Below are positions 24,772-33,651 of a stretch of DNA of 64,000 nucleotides, piece by piece (positions within the stretch are counted from its first letter, which is position 1; every line of letters starts with the position of its first letter). Source of the stretch: Pseudosulfitobacter pseudonitzschiae. GTDB lineage: Bacteria > Pseudomonadota > Alphaproteobacteria > Rhodobacterales > Rhodobacteraceae. A program made the translations under genes and the position numbers. Under the pieces are notes generated by a model. It saw nothing but the letters and a program-made list of their open reading frames with translations. It made no database searches and was not told where the DNA came from. The stretch covers positions 2,294,001-2,358,000 of the forward strand of contig NZ_CP022415.1 of NCBI RefSeq assembly GCF_002222635.1, in the 5' to 3' direction.

Positions 24772-25563
24772 ATGACCCGCATCGACGCAAAATTCGCTGA
24801 TCTCAAAGCTGCCGGTAAAAAGGCATTCGTTTCTTATGTGATGGCGGGTGACCCCGATTTCGACACCTCGCTTGAGATCGTCAAAGGGTTGCCAGGGGCG
24901 GGTGTGGACGTCATCGAACTGGGCCTGCCCTTTACCGATCCGATGGCCGATGGCCCGACCATTCAGCTTGCCGGTCAGCGCAGCCTTGAGGGTGGCATGA
25001 CCCTGCAACGCACGCTGGATCTGGCACGCGCCTTTCGTGAAACCGACGACACCACGCCAATTGTGCTGATGGGATATTACAACCCGATCTATTCGCGCGG
25101 CGTCGATAAATTTCTGGTGGACGCCAAAGAGGCGGGCATCGACGGTCTGATCGTCGTCGACCTGCCCCCCGAAGAAGACAGCGAACTGTGCATTCCGGCG
25201 CAGGCCGCTGGCCTGAACTTTATCCGTCTGGCCACACCAACCACAGACGACAAACGCCTGCCCCGCGTGCTGCAAAACACCTCGGGCTTTGTTTATTATG
25301 TGTCAATTACCGGCATCACCGGCTCGGCCGAAGCCGAAGCAACCGACGTCGGCCCCGAAGTTGCGCGGATCAAATCGCAGACCGATCTGCCGATTATCGT
25401 GGGCTTTGGCATCAACACCCCCGAGAAAAGCCGCGCGATTGCCTCTGTGGCCGACGGTGCAGTTGTGGGGTCTGCCATCGTTGCCAGAATTGCGGCGGGT
25501 GACAGCGTTGCGAACATTCTGGCCTTTGTGAAAACTCTGGCCGACGGCGCGCACAGCGCGTGA
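24772..25563 (+). CDS. trpA: Tryptophan synthase alpha chain
   Basis: A 263-residue TIM barrel that splits indole-3-glycerol phosphate into indole and glyceraldehyde 3-phosphate and passes indole to TrpB. The catalytic Glu lies in [19 protein letters not shown] and the catalytic Asp in [24 protein letters not shown] and SITGITG (phosphate loop) also match. Length is normal. It stands alone here: trpF and trpB lie about 9 kb away on the other strand, so the two subunits of the complex are not made from one message. The 222-base upstream gap shows no clear promoter. Confidence 0.97.
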   Translation: MTRIDAKFADLKAAGKKAFVSYVMAGDPDFDTSLEIVKGLPGAGVDVIELGLPFTDPMADGPTIQLAGQRSLEGGMTLQRTLDLARAFRETDDTTPIVLMGYYNPIYSRGVDKFLVDAKEAGIDGLIVVDLPPEEDSELCIPAQAAGLNFIRLATPTTDDKRLPRVLQNTSGFVYYVSITGITGSAEAEATDVGPEVARIKSQTDLPIIVGFGINTPEKSRAIASVADGAVVGSAIVARIAAGDSVANILAFVKTLADGAHSA

Positions 25564-25651
25564 AATGTAACGAGGTTTGATGCGGGATTGATCCAACGCG
25601 CGGTTATCGGTAAGAAAACTTGACCAATACCCGCGCTTTGGAGCTTGCAAC

Positions 25652-26824
25652 ATGCCAGTCATCACCGAAATCGCCGATCTCAAACGCATTTACGAGCGTC
25701 GCGTGCCGCGCATGTTCTATGATTATTGCGAAAGCGGGTCGTGGACCGAGCAAACCTTTCGCGACAACTCTTCCGACTTTGATGACATCCGCCTGCGCCA
25801 GCGCGTCGCGGTGGATATGTCGGGGCGCAGCACCAAGGGCCAGATGATCGGGCAGGATGTGGCGATGCCTGTGGCTCTTGCCCCCGTTGGCCTGACCGGC
25901 ATGCAGCACGCCGACGGCGAGATAAAAGCGGCACGCGCGGCAGAGGCCTTTGGGGTGCCTTTTACCCTGTCCACCATGTCGATCAATTCGATCGAGGATG
26001 TGGCCGAGGCAACGACCGCCCCTTTCTGGTTCCAACTTTATACCATGCGCGACGCGGACTATGTCAGCCGTCTGATCCAGCGCGCCAAAGATGCAAAATG
26101 TTCGGCGCTGGTCATCACACTGGACCTGCAAATTCTGGGACAACGGCACAAAGACCTGAAAAACGGCCTGTCCGCCCCACCCAAACTGACGCCCAAAACG
26201 ATTGCCAATCTGGCAACCAAATGGGCGTGGGGTATCGAGATGCTGCGCGCCAAACGGCGTGAATTCGGCAATATCGTGGGCCATGTCAAAGGCATCAGCG
26301 ATGCCTCCAGCCTTGGGTCGTGGACGGCGGAACAGTTCGATCCGTCACTGGACTGGAGCAAGGTTGCCAAGCTAAAAGAAGAATGGGGCGGCAAGGTGAT
26401 CCTGAAAGGGATCCTTGACGCCGAGGATGCCAAGATGGCGCTCAAGGTCGGGGCCGACGCGATTGTGGTTAGCAACCACGGCGGGCGGCAGTTGGACGGT
26501 GCACTGTCGTCGATCCGCGCGCTGCCTTCCATTCTGGATGCGGTGGGCGATCAGGTCGAGGTACACCTCGACAGCGGCATCCGGTCGGGTCAGGATGTCC
26601 TGAAAGCGCTGGCGATGGGGGCCACTGGCACGTTTATCGGGCGAGCGTTCGTCTATGGTCTGGGCGCGATGGGCCAACAGGGTGTCACCCGCGCGTTAGA
26701 GGTGATCCACCGCGAGTTGGACCTGACGATGGCACTGTGTGGCGAGACCAATGTTGCAAATCTGGGACGTCACAACCTGCTGATCCCGCAGGACTTCGAA
26801 GGCCGCTGGCAAGACGGTCACTGA
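25652..26824 (+). CDS. FMN-dependent alpha-hydroxy-acid dehydrogenase/oxidase (LldD-like)
   Basis: A 390-residue FMN enzyme. The key blocks are MFYDYCESGSWTEQTFRDN near the start, FQLYTMRD, the flavin-side ITLDLQILGQRHKD, and the catalytic SNHGGRQLDG with its active-site His, followed by HLDSGIRSGQDVLKAL and GATGTFIGRAFVYGLGA. These enzymes oxidise L-lactate, glycolate or related 2-hydroxy acids and pass electrons to quinone or oxygen. The size and sequence fit L-lactate dehydrogenases (LldD), but substrate cannot be told safely. A sulfotransferase gene follows after 18 bases. Confidence 0.9.
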   Translation: MPVITEIADLKRIYERRVPRMFYDYCESGSWTEQTFRDNSSDFDDIRLRQRVAVDMSGRSTKGQMIGQDVAMPVALAPVGLTGMQHADGEIKAARAAEAFGVPFTLSTMSINSIEDVAEATTAPFWFQLYTMRDADYVSRLIQRAKDAKCSALVITLDLQILGQRHKDLKNGLSAPPKLTPKTIANLATKWAWGIEMLRAKRREFGNIVGHVKGISDASSLGSWTAEQFDPSLDWSKVAKLKEEWGGKVILKGILDAEDAKMALKVGADAIVVSNHGGRQLDGALSSIRALPSILDAVGDQVEVHLDSGIRSGQDVLKALAMGATGTFIGRAFVYGLGAMGQQGVTRALEVIHRELDLTMALCGETNVANLGRHNLLIPQDFEGRWQDGH

Positions 26825-26842
26825 CAGGGTAAGGCTGGGATC

Positions 26843-27463
26843 ATGTTGGTTTTTTCCAAACAGAACCTTGCCTTTCTTGCCGTTCCCAAAACCGGCACAA
26901 CCGCCTTCGAAATGGCGTTGCGCCCGCGTGCCGATATCATTCTGACGAAACGGCGCAAACATCTGACCGCAACGCGGTTTCACAACAAGGTGGCGCCGTT
27001 TCTGGCCGATACCTTTGATCTGACGGTGGAAACGATGGCAGTGATGCGCGACCCCGTCGAACAAATCCGCAGTTGGTATCGCTATCGCAGCGGGCCACGG
27101 CAAAAGGGCACACAGGCCAGCACCAACGGATGCAGTTTTGACGACTTTGTGCAGGCCGTGATTTCCGACGACCCGCCGCCCTTTGCGGGCATTGGCAGCC
27201 AGTTCAACTTTGTAACATCGGGCAAGGGAAAGGTGCTGGTGACGCATCTGTTTGCCTATGAAAACCAACCGGTCTTTCATACCTTTCTGGCGCAGGCCTT
27301 TGGCGAAGAGATCGTGTTGAAACAAAAGAATGTCTCGCCCCCTGCCAATGCACCGCTCTCGGCGCCGGTCGAGGCCAAACTGCGCAAGGCGCGCGCCGAG
27401 GAATTCGCGCTGTATGACCGGATCACCGCGGCGGGCGGTCATCTGGTCACGCCCGTCGGCTGA
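26843..27463 (+). CDS. Small sulfotransferase-family protein
   Basis: A 206-residue protein without signal peptide. AVPKTGTTAFEMAL (13-26) is the PAPS 5'-phosphosulfate loop, and VMRDPVEQIRSWYRYR (68-83) is the 3'-phosphate motif with its Arg and Ser, so it should bind PAPS and move sulfate to a hydroxyl or amine. It is shorter than most sulfotransferases (about 250-300), lacking part of the C-terminal lobe. It probably shares a transcript with the oxidase at 25652, and its last 17 bases overlap the convergent MFS gene. The acceptor is unknown. Confidence 0.75.
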   Translation: MLVFSKQNLAFLAVPKTGTTAFEMALRPRADIILTKRRKHLTATRFHNKVAPFLADTFDLTVETMAVMRDPVEQIRSWYRYRSGPRQKGTQASTNGCSFDDFVQAVISDDPPPFAGIGSQFNFVTSGKGKVLVTHLFAYENQPVFHTFLAQAFGEEIVLKQKNVSPPANAPLSAPVEAKLRKARAEEFALYDRITAAGGHLVTPVG

Positions 27464-28601
27464 CCTGCGCCGCGATCACGGGGACCAGTACCGCTGCGGC
27501 CAGAACCAGCAGTGCCCCGATCATATAGAATGACACGCGCAAGCCCCAACCTTCGCTGACCAGTCCCATCAGTGGCGGACCCAGAAAAAACGCGCCATAG
27601 CCCAGCACCGAAACGCGGCTGATTGCGGTCAGACGGGCAGCGGGTTCGACGACGCGACCAGCCAGCGCGATAACCATCGGCACAACCACGGATATACCCA
27701 ACCCACCCAACGCAAAGCCAAAGTAGGCCATCATCAGGCTGGAAGCGGCCCCCGCCAGAACGATCCCGAAGGCGGACAGCAAACAGGCACACACCAACAA
27801 GATCATCTCTGGCAGAAACCGTGCCAGCGCATGACCGCCCAGCCGTCCGATGCCCATCGTCAATCCCAATATCGCAGGCCCCAGCGCGCCCTGGGCCGGG
27901 CCACCGCCCAACGTGCGCTCCAGATGCAGAGCGGACCACCCTTCGGTTCCCGCCTCGGCCAGAAATCCGGTCAGCACCAGCAGCCCCATCAGCCAGACCA
28001 GCATATGCGGGAAAGCCGCAGGCGCTTCGTCCATGTCCGGGATGGGTGGTGCGGTATCATTGCCCAACATCACCAGACACAGCAGTGCAATCAGCACGAA
28101 CATCACCAAAAACACCTCGACCGGCGACCAGCCCGCCTCGCGCGCCCAGCCGACGATTAGAGCCGTGCCCGCATAGGTAAACGAATATATACCGTGATTG
28201 AGGTTCATCAGCTGCCTGCCATGCCGCGCCTCTTTTTCGGACAGACGCGCATTGACCAGCACATCGACCACACCGGAGCCGACCGAACTTAGCATCAGCG
28301 CCAGCATCAACCCCAGCAAACCGCCCGCAGCCCCTGCGCACAAAAATCCCACCGCCACAGCGCCCGCGCCGATGGGCAAGGCCCAGCTTCCGGCCAGTCG
28401 GTCGGCCAGTGGTGCCAGCCACATCGCAGCAACCGCGCCCAACGCGGCCAGCAATACAACGCTGCCATAAGCCCCGTCAGACGCGCCAACCCCTGCCTTG
28501 ATCACCGGCATCTGCGCGAAATAGGCGGCCCACCCGATGCCGATTACCACAAACCCGGCAAGCGGCTTGCGGCTGATCCAAAGGTCGTTGAAAATGCTCA
28601 T
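27447..28601 (-). CDS. MFS transporter
   Basis: A 384-residue membrane protein with about 12 hydrophobic segments and the AALVGWAREAGW and GMGLGGLG-like glycine-rich helices typical of a Fucose-permease/YbjJ-like branch of the major facilitator superfamily. The start at 28601 (MSIFNDLWISRKPLAGF) is chosen because the first helix begins right after it; an upstream in-frame ATG at 28652 would add 17 unconserved residues. It overlaps the sulfotransferase gene tail to tail. Substrate unknown. Confidence 0.82.
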   Translation of the reverse strand: MSIFNDLWISRKPLAGFVVIGIGWAAYFAQMPVIKAGVGASDGAYGSVVLLAALGAVAAMWLAPLADRLAGSWALPIGAGAVAVGFLCAGAAGGLLGLMLALMLSSVGSGVVDVLVNARLSEKEARHGRQLMNLNHGIYSFTYAGTALIVGWAREAGWSPVEVFLVMFVLIALLCLVMLGNDTAPPIPDMDEAPAAFPHMLVWLMGLLVLTGFLAEAGTEGWSALHLERTLGGGPAQGALGPAILGLTMGIGRLGGHALARFLPEMILLVCACLLSAFGIVLAGAASSLMMAYFGFALGGLGISVVVPMVIALAGRVVEPAARLTAISRVSVLGYGAFFLGPPLMGLVSEGWGLRVSFYMIGALLVLAAAVLVPVIAAQVSRRA

Positions 28602-28670
28602 GGCTGGTGCGGTGCCACGACCCGCAGACCAGCACAAGAGGGGGCAAAGCAAAGCTGTGTAAAAACCCTC

Positions 28671-28699
28671 TTTTCACGGCACCCGATCCGGTCTATACG
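28671..28699 (+). promoter_or_regulatory. rplY: Candidate rplY promoter
   Basis: TTTTCA (28671-28676) and TATACG (28694-28699) are 17 bases apart, 62 bases before the rplY start. The rpsA promoter candidate at 38458-38486 has the same -10 TATACGCGCG context, which supports both. A GC-rich fold in the leader (around 28713-28741) might serve feedback control, but this is speculation. Confidence 0.35.
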
Positions 28700-28761
28700 C
28701 GCGACTTCACGCGGGGTGGCAGCCTTGGAGGCACCCTGCCCTTATTTATTGGAGAATTACT

Positions 28762-29418
28762 ATGGCTGGAGAGATTCCTGATCTCGAAGCTCTGGAACGG
28801 ACGGGGACAGGCAAGGGCGCCGCTCGTCAGGCACGTCGTGCCGGCATGGTTCCGGGCATTGTTTTTGGTGGCGACGTTGACCCGCTTCCGATCAACATCC
28901 CGTTCAACAAACTGCTGAAAATGCTGAAAGCGGGCCGCTTCAAGGCAACGCTGTTCAACATGAAAGTCGAAGGTCATGACGACGTGCGCGTCATCTGCCG
29001 CGATGTTCAACGCCACGTGGTCAAAGACCTGCCGACACACGTCGATTTCATGCGTCTGCGTCGCACCACACAAATCAACCTGTTCATTCCGGTTGAAGTG
29101 GTTGGCGAAGAAACATCGCCCGGCCTGAAACACGGCGGCGTTCTGTCGATGATCCGTCCCGAGGTCGAACTGGTTGTGACTGCGGGCGATATTCCCGATC
29201 ACATCACGATCGACGTGTCGGAACTGGAAATCGGCGACAGCCTGACCATTTCTTCGGTGAAATTGCCCGAAGGGGCAAAGCCCACAATCGACCGTGATTT
29301 TGTCATCGCACAAATCGCCGCACCTTCAGGTCTGGCATCACAGTCGGACGACGACGAAGATGAAGTTGCAGCAGACGAAGTGCCTGCCACCGAAATGGAC
29401 GCGGGCGCCGACGAATAA
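28762..29418 (+). CDS. rplY: 50S ribosomal protein L25 (Ctc/TL5 form)
   Basis: A 218-residue long-form L25: the 5S-rRNA-binding domain (about 1-95, with [21 protein letters not shown] and HVDFMRL) and the C-terminal TL5 beta-domain (about 100-190, [20 protein letters not shown]), then an acidic tail [11 protein letters not shown]. It is part of the ribosomal central protuberance. GGAG precedes the ATG by 8 bases, and a strong terminator follows, so it is a single-gene transcript. Confidence 0.96.
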   Translation: MAGEIPDLEALERTGTGKGAARQARRAGMVPGIVFGGDVDPLPINIPFNKLLKMLKAGRFKATLFNMKVEGHDDVRVICRDVQRHVVKDLPTHVDFMRLRRTTQINLFIPVEVVGEETSPGLKHGGVLSMIRPEVELVVTAGDIPDHITIDVSELEIGDSLTISSVKLPEGAKPTIDRDFVIAQIAAPSGLASQSDDDEDEVAADEVPATEMDAGADE

Positions 29419-29442
29419 GTCGAGCGATCGCAGTCATTTGAA

Positions 29443-29470
29443 ACGGGGTCCTTCGGGGCCCCGTTTTGCT
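29443..29470 (+). terminator. Intrinsic terminator of rplY
   Basis: A 9-bp stem with one G-T pair (29443-29451 with 29456-29464) closes a TTCG tetraloop and runs into TTTTGCTTTT. It starts 25 bases after the rplY stop. Confidence 0.9.
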
Positions 29471-29532
29471 TTTGCGGTTTGGCATCGGAGCTCACTTCGC
29501 TTTAAGCTAGGGTAACCTGACCAGAGATACCC

Positions 29533-30171
29533 ATGACCCGCACCGTTACCCTGCACGGCTATCGCTACAGCGTTTACACCCGCATGGCCCATCTGGCGCT
29601 GCGGGCCAAAAAGGTGGTGTTTGACTGGGTCGAAGTGAACCCCTTTTTGTCCGAAGGGACGCCCCCTCACCCCTTTGGCCGCGTTCCGGTGCTGGACGAC
29701 GATGGCTTTCGCCTGTTTGAAACCGGTGCCATCACCCGCCACATCGACCGCGCCTTTGACGGACCGGCGCTAAGCCCATTGGCTGTACAACCCGCCGCAC
29801 GGATGGACCAGTGCATCGCGGTGATCGACAACTATGCCTATTGGCCGCTGATCCGTCAGGTCTTTGCCCACGCTGTGTTCCGCCCGCTTGAAGGCGAGAC
29901 AGCGGACGCGCAACAAATCGCCAAAGGGCTGGCGGCCGCTGGCCCGGTGCTGAACGTTCTGGACCAGTTCGCGCAAGAGGGGCACATTCTGGATGGCAAA
30001 ACCCTGACGCTGGCCGATTGCCACCTGATCCCGATCATCGACTATTTCACCCGCGCACCGCAGGGGCAGACGGCGGTGGCCTCCTGTCCGGCGCTGGAGC
30101 GTTGGTGGGGCCGGATGCAACACACACCACTGGTGCAGACCACCGACCCGCAGTTGCCGGGCAGACCCTGA
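29533..30171 (+). CDS. Glutathione S-transferase family protein
   Basis: A 212-residue cytosolic protein: a thioredoxin-like N-terminal domain (about 1-78) with YRYSVYTRMAHLAL in place of the usual catalytic Ser/Cys region, the cis-Pro in GRVPVLDDDG, and LFETGAITRHID for the glutathione gamma-glutamyl contact; then a helical domain with LTLADCHLIPIIDYF. Which residue activates glutathione is uncertain (Y13 or S14). It starts 54 bases before pth and probably shares a transcript with it. Confidence 0.88.
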   Translation: MTRTVTLHGYRYSVYTRMAHLALRAKKVVFDWVEVNPFLSEGTPPHPFGRVPVLDDDGFRLFETGAITRHIDRAFDGPALSPLAVQPAARMDQCIAVIDNYAYWPLIRQVFAHAVFRPLEGETADAQQIAKGLAAAGPVLNVLDQFAQEGHILDGKTLTLADCHLIPIIDYFTRAPQGQTAVASCPALERWWGRMQHTPLVQTTDPQLPGRP

Positions 30172-30228
30172 CTGGACCCGCCGCCGCTCTGCGCATATGC
30201 TGCGCCGCAACATCCAAAGGAGCCGTTG

Positions 30229-30927
30229 ATGAAACTGATCGTCGGTCTGGGCAATCCGGGCGCAAAATACGCAGGTCACCGCCACAACATCGGGTTCATG
30301 TGTCTGGACCGGATCGCCAAGGATCACGGATTTGGCCCGTGGAAATCCAAGTTTCAGGGACAGGTGATCGAAGGCCGCTTTGGCAGCGACCGCGTTGTGC
30401 TGCTCAAGCCCGAAACATTTATGAACAACTCGGGCCAATCGGTGATTGCCGCTGCGCAATTTTACAAAATCGATCCTGCCGATGTGATTGTGCTGCACGA
30501 CGAGATCGACCTCGCCCCCGGCAAGGTACGTTTCAAACAAGGCGGCGGACATGCAGGCCACAACGGTCTGCGTTCGATCCATGCGCATCTTGGCGATGAA
30601 TATGGCCGCGTGCGTCTGGGTGTCGGCCATCCCGGTCACAAAGACCGCGTGCCGGGATATGTGCTGCATGATTTTGCCAAGGCCGATCAGGTCTGGCTGG
30701 ACGACGTACTGCGCGGCGTGTCGGACGGAGCCGCAGATCTGGCGCAGGGCGATGCGGCGAAGTTCATGAATGCAGTGGCACTGCGCGTCTCGCCACCGCG
30801 CTCGGGCACCGGCGAAAAGGGACCAAAGGGCAAACCCGCCCCCGAACCCAAACCTGCCCCACAACCCGCACCAGAGCAGGAAGCACCCCGCTCGGCCCTG
30901 CAAAAACTGATCGAACGCTTCAAATGA
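30229..30927 (+). CDS. pth: Peptidyl-tRNA hydrolase with Pro-rich C-terminal extension
   Basis: A 232-residue protein that frees tRNA from dropped-off peptidyl-tRNA. The core (1-185) has KLIVGLGNPGAKYAGHRHNIGF with the catalytic His, then KPETFMNNSGQSV and HDEIDLAPGKVRFKQGGGHAGHNGLRS. The last 45 residues (PKGKPAPEPKPAPQPAPEQ, then an amphipathic SALQKLIERF helix) are an extension common in alphaproteobacteria. The ATG at 30229 with AAAGGAG upstream is preferred to the TTG three bases earlier. It overlaps the next gene by ATGA. Confidence 0.96.
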   Translation: MKLIVGLGNPGAKYAGHRHNIGFMCLDRIAKDHGFGPWKSKFQGQVIEGRFGSDRVVLLKPETFMNNSGQSVIAAAQFYKIDPADVIVLHDEIDLAPGKVRFKQGGGHAGHNGLRSIHAHLGDEYGRVRLGVGHPGHKDRVPGYVLHDFAKADQVWLDDVLRGVSDGAADLAQGDAAKFMNAVALRVSPPRSGTGEKGPKGKPAPEPKPAPQPAPEQEAPRSALQKLIERFK

Positions 30928-31964
30928 GCCTGACCGAAGCGTTTCGCAATCAGGCGCAATCCTGCGCGCGGCTCGACTCGCCCTTCATGCAGCGGCTGCT
31001 GACGATTCTGGCGGTGGAATGTCTCAACGACGGTGCCTTGTGGCGCAAGCTGGCAGGTTTCACCGGCGACATCGGACCCTCGGGTCACTCCCTGCCGTTG
31101 CGCGTTTGTGGTGGTCTGCACGCGCTGGTCCTGTCGGGGCGCAGCCCGCAACTGGCCGCAAGCTATCCACCCAATACCACAGATGATACCACCCTGCGCG
31201 ATGCCGTGCGCGCCGCACTGACCGGCCACGAACAATTCCTGCTGGACTGGACCGACAGCCCACCCCAAACCAACGAAGTCCGCCGCGCGGCTGCGCTGAT
31301 TGCGGGCGCTCGTGTGGCTTGCCTGCACTTTGACCTTCCGGTGATGCTCAGCGAGCTGGGCGCGTCGGGCGGGCTGAACCTGATGTGGGATCACTTTGCG
31401 CTTGATGTGGGCGGTTGCACCTTTGGCCCCGCAAAACCTGCCCTGACACTTGCCCCCGACTGGACCGGCCCGCTGCCGCCTGCCACAACACCGCAGATCG
31501 CCAGCCGCGCGGGCGTGGATCTGAACCCGCTTAACCCGCGCGAGGCAGACGACCTTTTGCGTCTGACTGCCTATCTGTGGGCAGATCAACCCGCGCGTCT
31601 CGCCCGCACGCGCGCTGCTGCCGCCGTCTTTGCCGCGCAAATCACACGCGGCGATGCCATCGACTGGCTTGAACACCGGCTGGACACCCAGCCCGACGGC
31701 CAGATGCACCTGATCCAGCACACCGTTGCATGGCAGTATTTTCCTGCCCCCGCACAGGCCCGCGGCACCGCCCTGATCGAAGCCGCGGGCAAACGGGCCA
31801 CTGCGACGCGCCCGCTGGCGTGGTTGGCGATGGAAACCGATGGTGACGTCACCGGCGCAGTAGGAGCCGCCCTGACCTTGCGCTTGTGGCCCGGCGATCT
31901 GCACTTGCCCCTTGGCCGTGCCGACTTTCACGGGCGCTGGATCAACTGGACCGGCCCCACATAG
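30924..31964 (+). CDS. DUF2332 family protein
   Basis: A 346-residue cytoplasmic protein with the DUF2332 features: CARLDSPFMQRLLTILA near the start, NEVRRAAALIAG, then ELGASGGLNLMWDHF, which looks like a variant nucleotide/SAM-type glycine loop, and GVDLNPLNPREADDLLRLTAYLWADQPAR. No reaction is established for the family. It is co-translated with pth (4-base overlap), an arrangement that may reflect no more than expression need. Function unknown. Confidence 0.85.
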   Translation: MSLTEAFRNQAQSCARLDSPFMQRLLTILAVECLNDGALWRKLAGFTGDIGPSGHSLPLRVCGGLHALVLSGRSPQLAASYPPNTTDDTTLRDAVRAALTGHEQFLLDWTDSPPQTNEVRRAAALIAGARVACLHFDLPVMLSELGASGGLNLMWDHFALDVGGCTFGPAKPALTLAPDWTGPLPPATTPQIASRAGVDLNPLNPREADDLLRLTAYLWADQPARLARTRAAAAVFAAQITRGDAIDWLEHRLDTQPDGQMHLIQHTVAWQYFPAPAQARGTALIEAAGKRATATRPLAWLAMETDGDVTGAVGAALTLRLWPGDLHLPLGRADFHGRWINWTGPT

Positions 31965-32021
31965 GGTTTGCCCCTCCTTGCACCGCGTGGTTGACTGCAC
32001 AGCAACACCAAGGGGAAATTC

Positions 32022-33206
32022 ATGCGCACATTACTGAAATGGGCACTTCGCATCCTGCTGATGGCCGTGCTGGCCGCAGTTGTCATAGGCTTTTGGAAAC
32101 GCGAGGAAATCACCCGTCTTCTGGCGGTGAACAGCCTGTTTGCCGAAGAAAAGATCGTTAACAACTTCAGCCACATGAACGACGCCTTCCTGTCGCGTGA
32201 AATCCCGCGCGGGGACGGGCCAATTTCGCCCCTGCCCTATGGTCCACCCATGGCCCTGCCCGCAGGTACCGACGCGTGGATCAAAGACCGCGCGCTGACC
32301 TCACTTGTGGTTCTCAAGAATGGCCAGATCGTCTATGAAGACTACTATCTCGGCACCACAGAAGACGATTTACGCATCAGCTGGTCCGTCGCCAAAAGCT
32401 TTCTGTCGGCACTTATGGGCGTCCTCGTCCAAGAAGGGGCCATCGCGTCGCTAGACAATCCGGTCACCGATTACGTGGCGCAACTGAAAGGCGGCGCCTA
32501 TGACGGGGCCACCATCCTCGACGTGCTGCAGATGTCGTCGGGAGTGACCTTTGACGAGGATTATCTGGACTACGACAGCGACATCAACCGCATGGGTCGC
32601 GTGCTGGCACTCGGCGGCAAGATGGACGACTTTGCTGCAAGCCTGACGGAAACCTTTTCCGCCCCCGGCGCACAAATGAAATATACGTCGATCGACACCC
32701 ATGTGCTGGGCATGGTGATCCGCAGAGCTACGGGCCGCGATATTGCATCGTTGATGTCGGAAAAGATCATCGCGCCGCTGGGCTTCGAAGCGACCCCCTA
32801 CTACCTGACAGATGGTGTCGGTGCCGCCTTTGTATTGGGTGGGCTGAACCTGCGCACCCGCGACTATGCCCGCTTTGGCCAGATGATCGCGCAGGACGGC
32901 CAGTCGCAGGACCAGCAGATCGTGCCCGCAGACTGGATCGACACCGCGATCCGTCCCTCGGCCAAAACCGCGGCGGGCAAGATCGGCTATGGCTACCAAT
33001 GGTGGGTTCCCGTGGGCGCCACTCCGGGACAGGAGGTGACGGGCTTGGGCATCTACGGTCAGTATCTTTATATCAACAAGGCCGCCGGTGTGGTCATCGT
33101 TGTCACCGCCGCAGACCGCCAGTTCAACGAAGATGGCATGATCACGTCCAACATCGACATGCTGCGCATCATCACAAAGGCAACGGAGACAACAGATGGA
33201 ACCTGA
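32022..33206 (+). CDS. Beta-lactamase-family serine hydrolase (class C fold)
   Basis: A 394-residue protein anchored by an N-terminal membrane segment (about 8-24). The active-site S122-V-A-K125 (in ISWSVAKSFL) and a Tyr in KYTSIDTHVLG match the class C beta-lactamase/esterase family, with HTG-like sequence replaced by GIYGQYLYIN near residue 345. Such proteins are mostly esterases or peptidases of unknown substrate rather than antibiotic resistance enzymes. It overlaps the DUF2237 gene by 11 bases. Confidence 0.87.
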   Translation: MRTLLKWALRILLMAVLAAVVIGFWKREEITRLLAVNSLFAEEKIVNNFSHMNDAFLSREIPRGDGPISPLPYGPPMALPAGTDAWIKDRALTSLVVLKNGQIVYEDYYLGTTEDDLRISWSVAKSFLSALMGVLVQEGAIASLDNPVTDYVAQLKGGAYDGATILDVLQMSSGVTFDEDYLDYDSDINRMGRVLALGGKMDDFAASLTETFSAPGAQMKYTSIDTHVLGMVIRRATGRDIASLMSEKIIAPLGFEATPYYLTDGVGAAFVLGGLNLRTRDYARFGQMIAQDGQSQDQQIVPADWIDTAIRPSAKTAAGKIGYGYQWWVPVGATPGQEVTGLGIYGQYLYINKAAGVVIVVTAADRQFNEDGMITSNIDMLRIITKATETTDGT

Positions 33207-33564
33207 TGACCCGATCAACGTGCTGGGGCAGCCCCTTGCTTCGTGCAGCACCACCCCCATGACCGGCTTTTTCCGCGACGGCCATTGCAACACCTGCACC
33301 GCCGATCAGGGCAGCCATACAGTATGCGCGGTGATGACCGCCGAATTCCTCGCCTATTCCAAATACGTCGGCAACGATTTAAGCACACCGCGCCCCGAGT
33401 TCGGATTTGACGGCCTGCATCCCGGCGACAGTTGGTGCCTGTGCGCCGCGCGGTTCCTGCAAGCCCACGACGAAGGCTGCGCTCCCAAGGTCGCGCTTGC
33501 CTCGACCCACATACGCGCCCTCGACATCGTGCCGCTGGACGTCCTAAAGGCCCACGCTGGTTAA
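33196..33564 (+). CDS. DUF2237 family protein
   Basis: A 122-residue small protein matching the DUF2237 pattern: NVLGQPLASCSTTPMTGFFRDGHCNTC, then GSHTVCAVMTAEFLAYSKYVGNDLSTP and PGDSWCLCAARFLQA. Six conserved Cys (CSTT, CNTC, HTVC, WCLC) suggest a metal or redox role, which is unproven. It is translationally coupled to the serine hydrolase upstream. Function unknown. Confidence 0.88.
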   Translation: MEPDDPINVLGQPLASCSTTPMTGFFRDGHCNTCTADQGSHTVCAVMTAEFLAYSKYVGNDLSTPRPEFGFDGLHPGDSWCLCAARFLQAHDEGCAPKVALASTHIRALDIVPLDVLKAHAG

Positions 33565-33580
33565 ACCAACCGCCGGCCTC

Positions 33581-33637
33581 TTCTTCATCTTGCAAAATAA
33601 ACTCGAGGGGAGGCCGCAGGCCGGGGGCAGAGCCCCC
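33581..33637 (-). repeat. Copy 1 of a dispersed intergenic repeat with GC hairpin
   Basis: On the minus strand, 33610-33581 reads CCCCTCGAGTTTATTTTGCA... and ends GATGAAGAA, a diverged form of the repeat seen at 57765 and 48977. Next to it GGGGGC-AGA-GCCCCC (33623-33637) forms a hairpin, 15 bases from the trpB stop, which may end the trpB message. Confidence 0.55.
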
Positions 33638-33651
33638 AACCCGCTGGTCCG

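Noticed and set aside
32022-33206. Antibiotic-resistance beta-lactamase
   Set aside because: It has the S-x-x-K site but not the typical KTG motif, and has a membrane anchor; more like an esterase or peptidase of the same fold.
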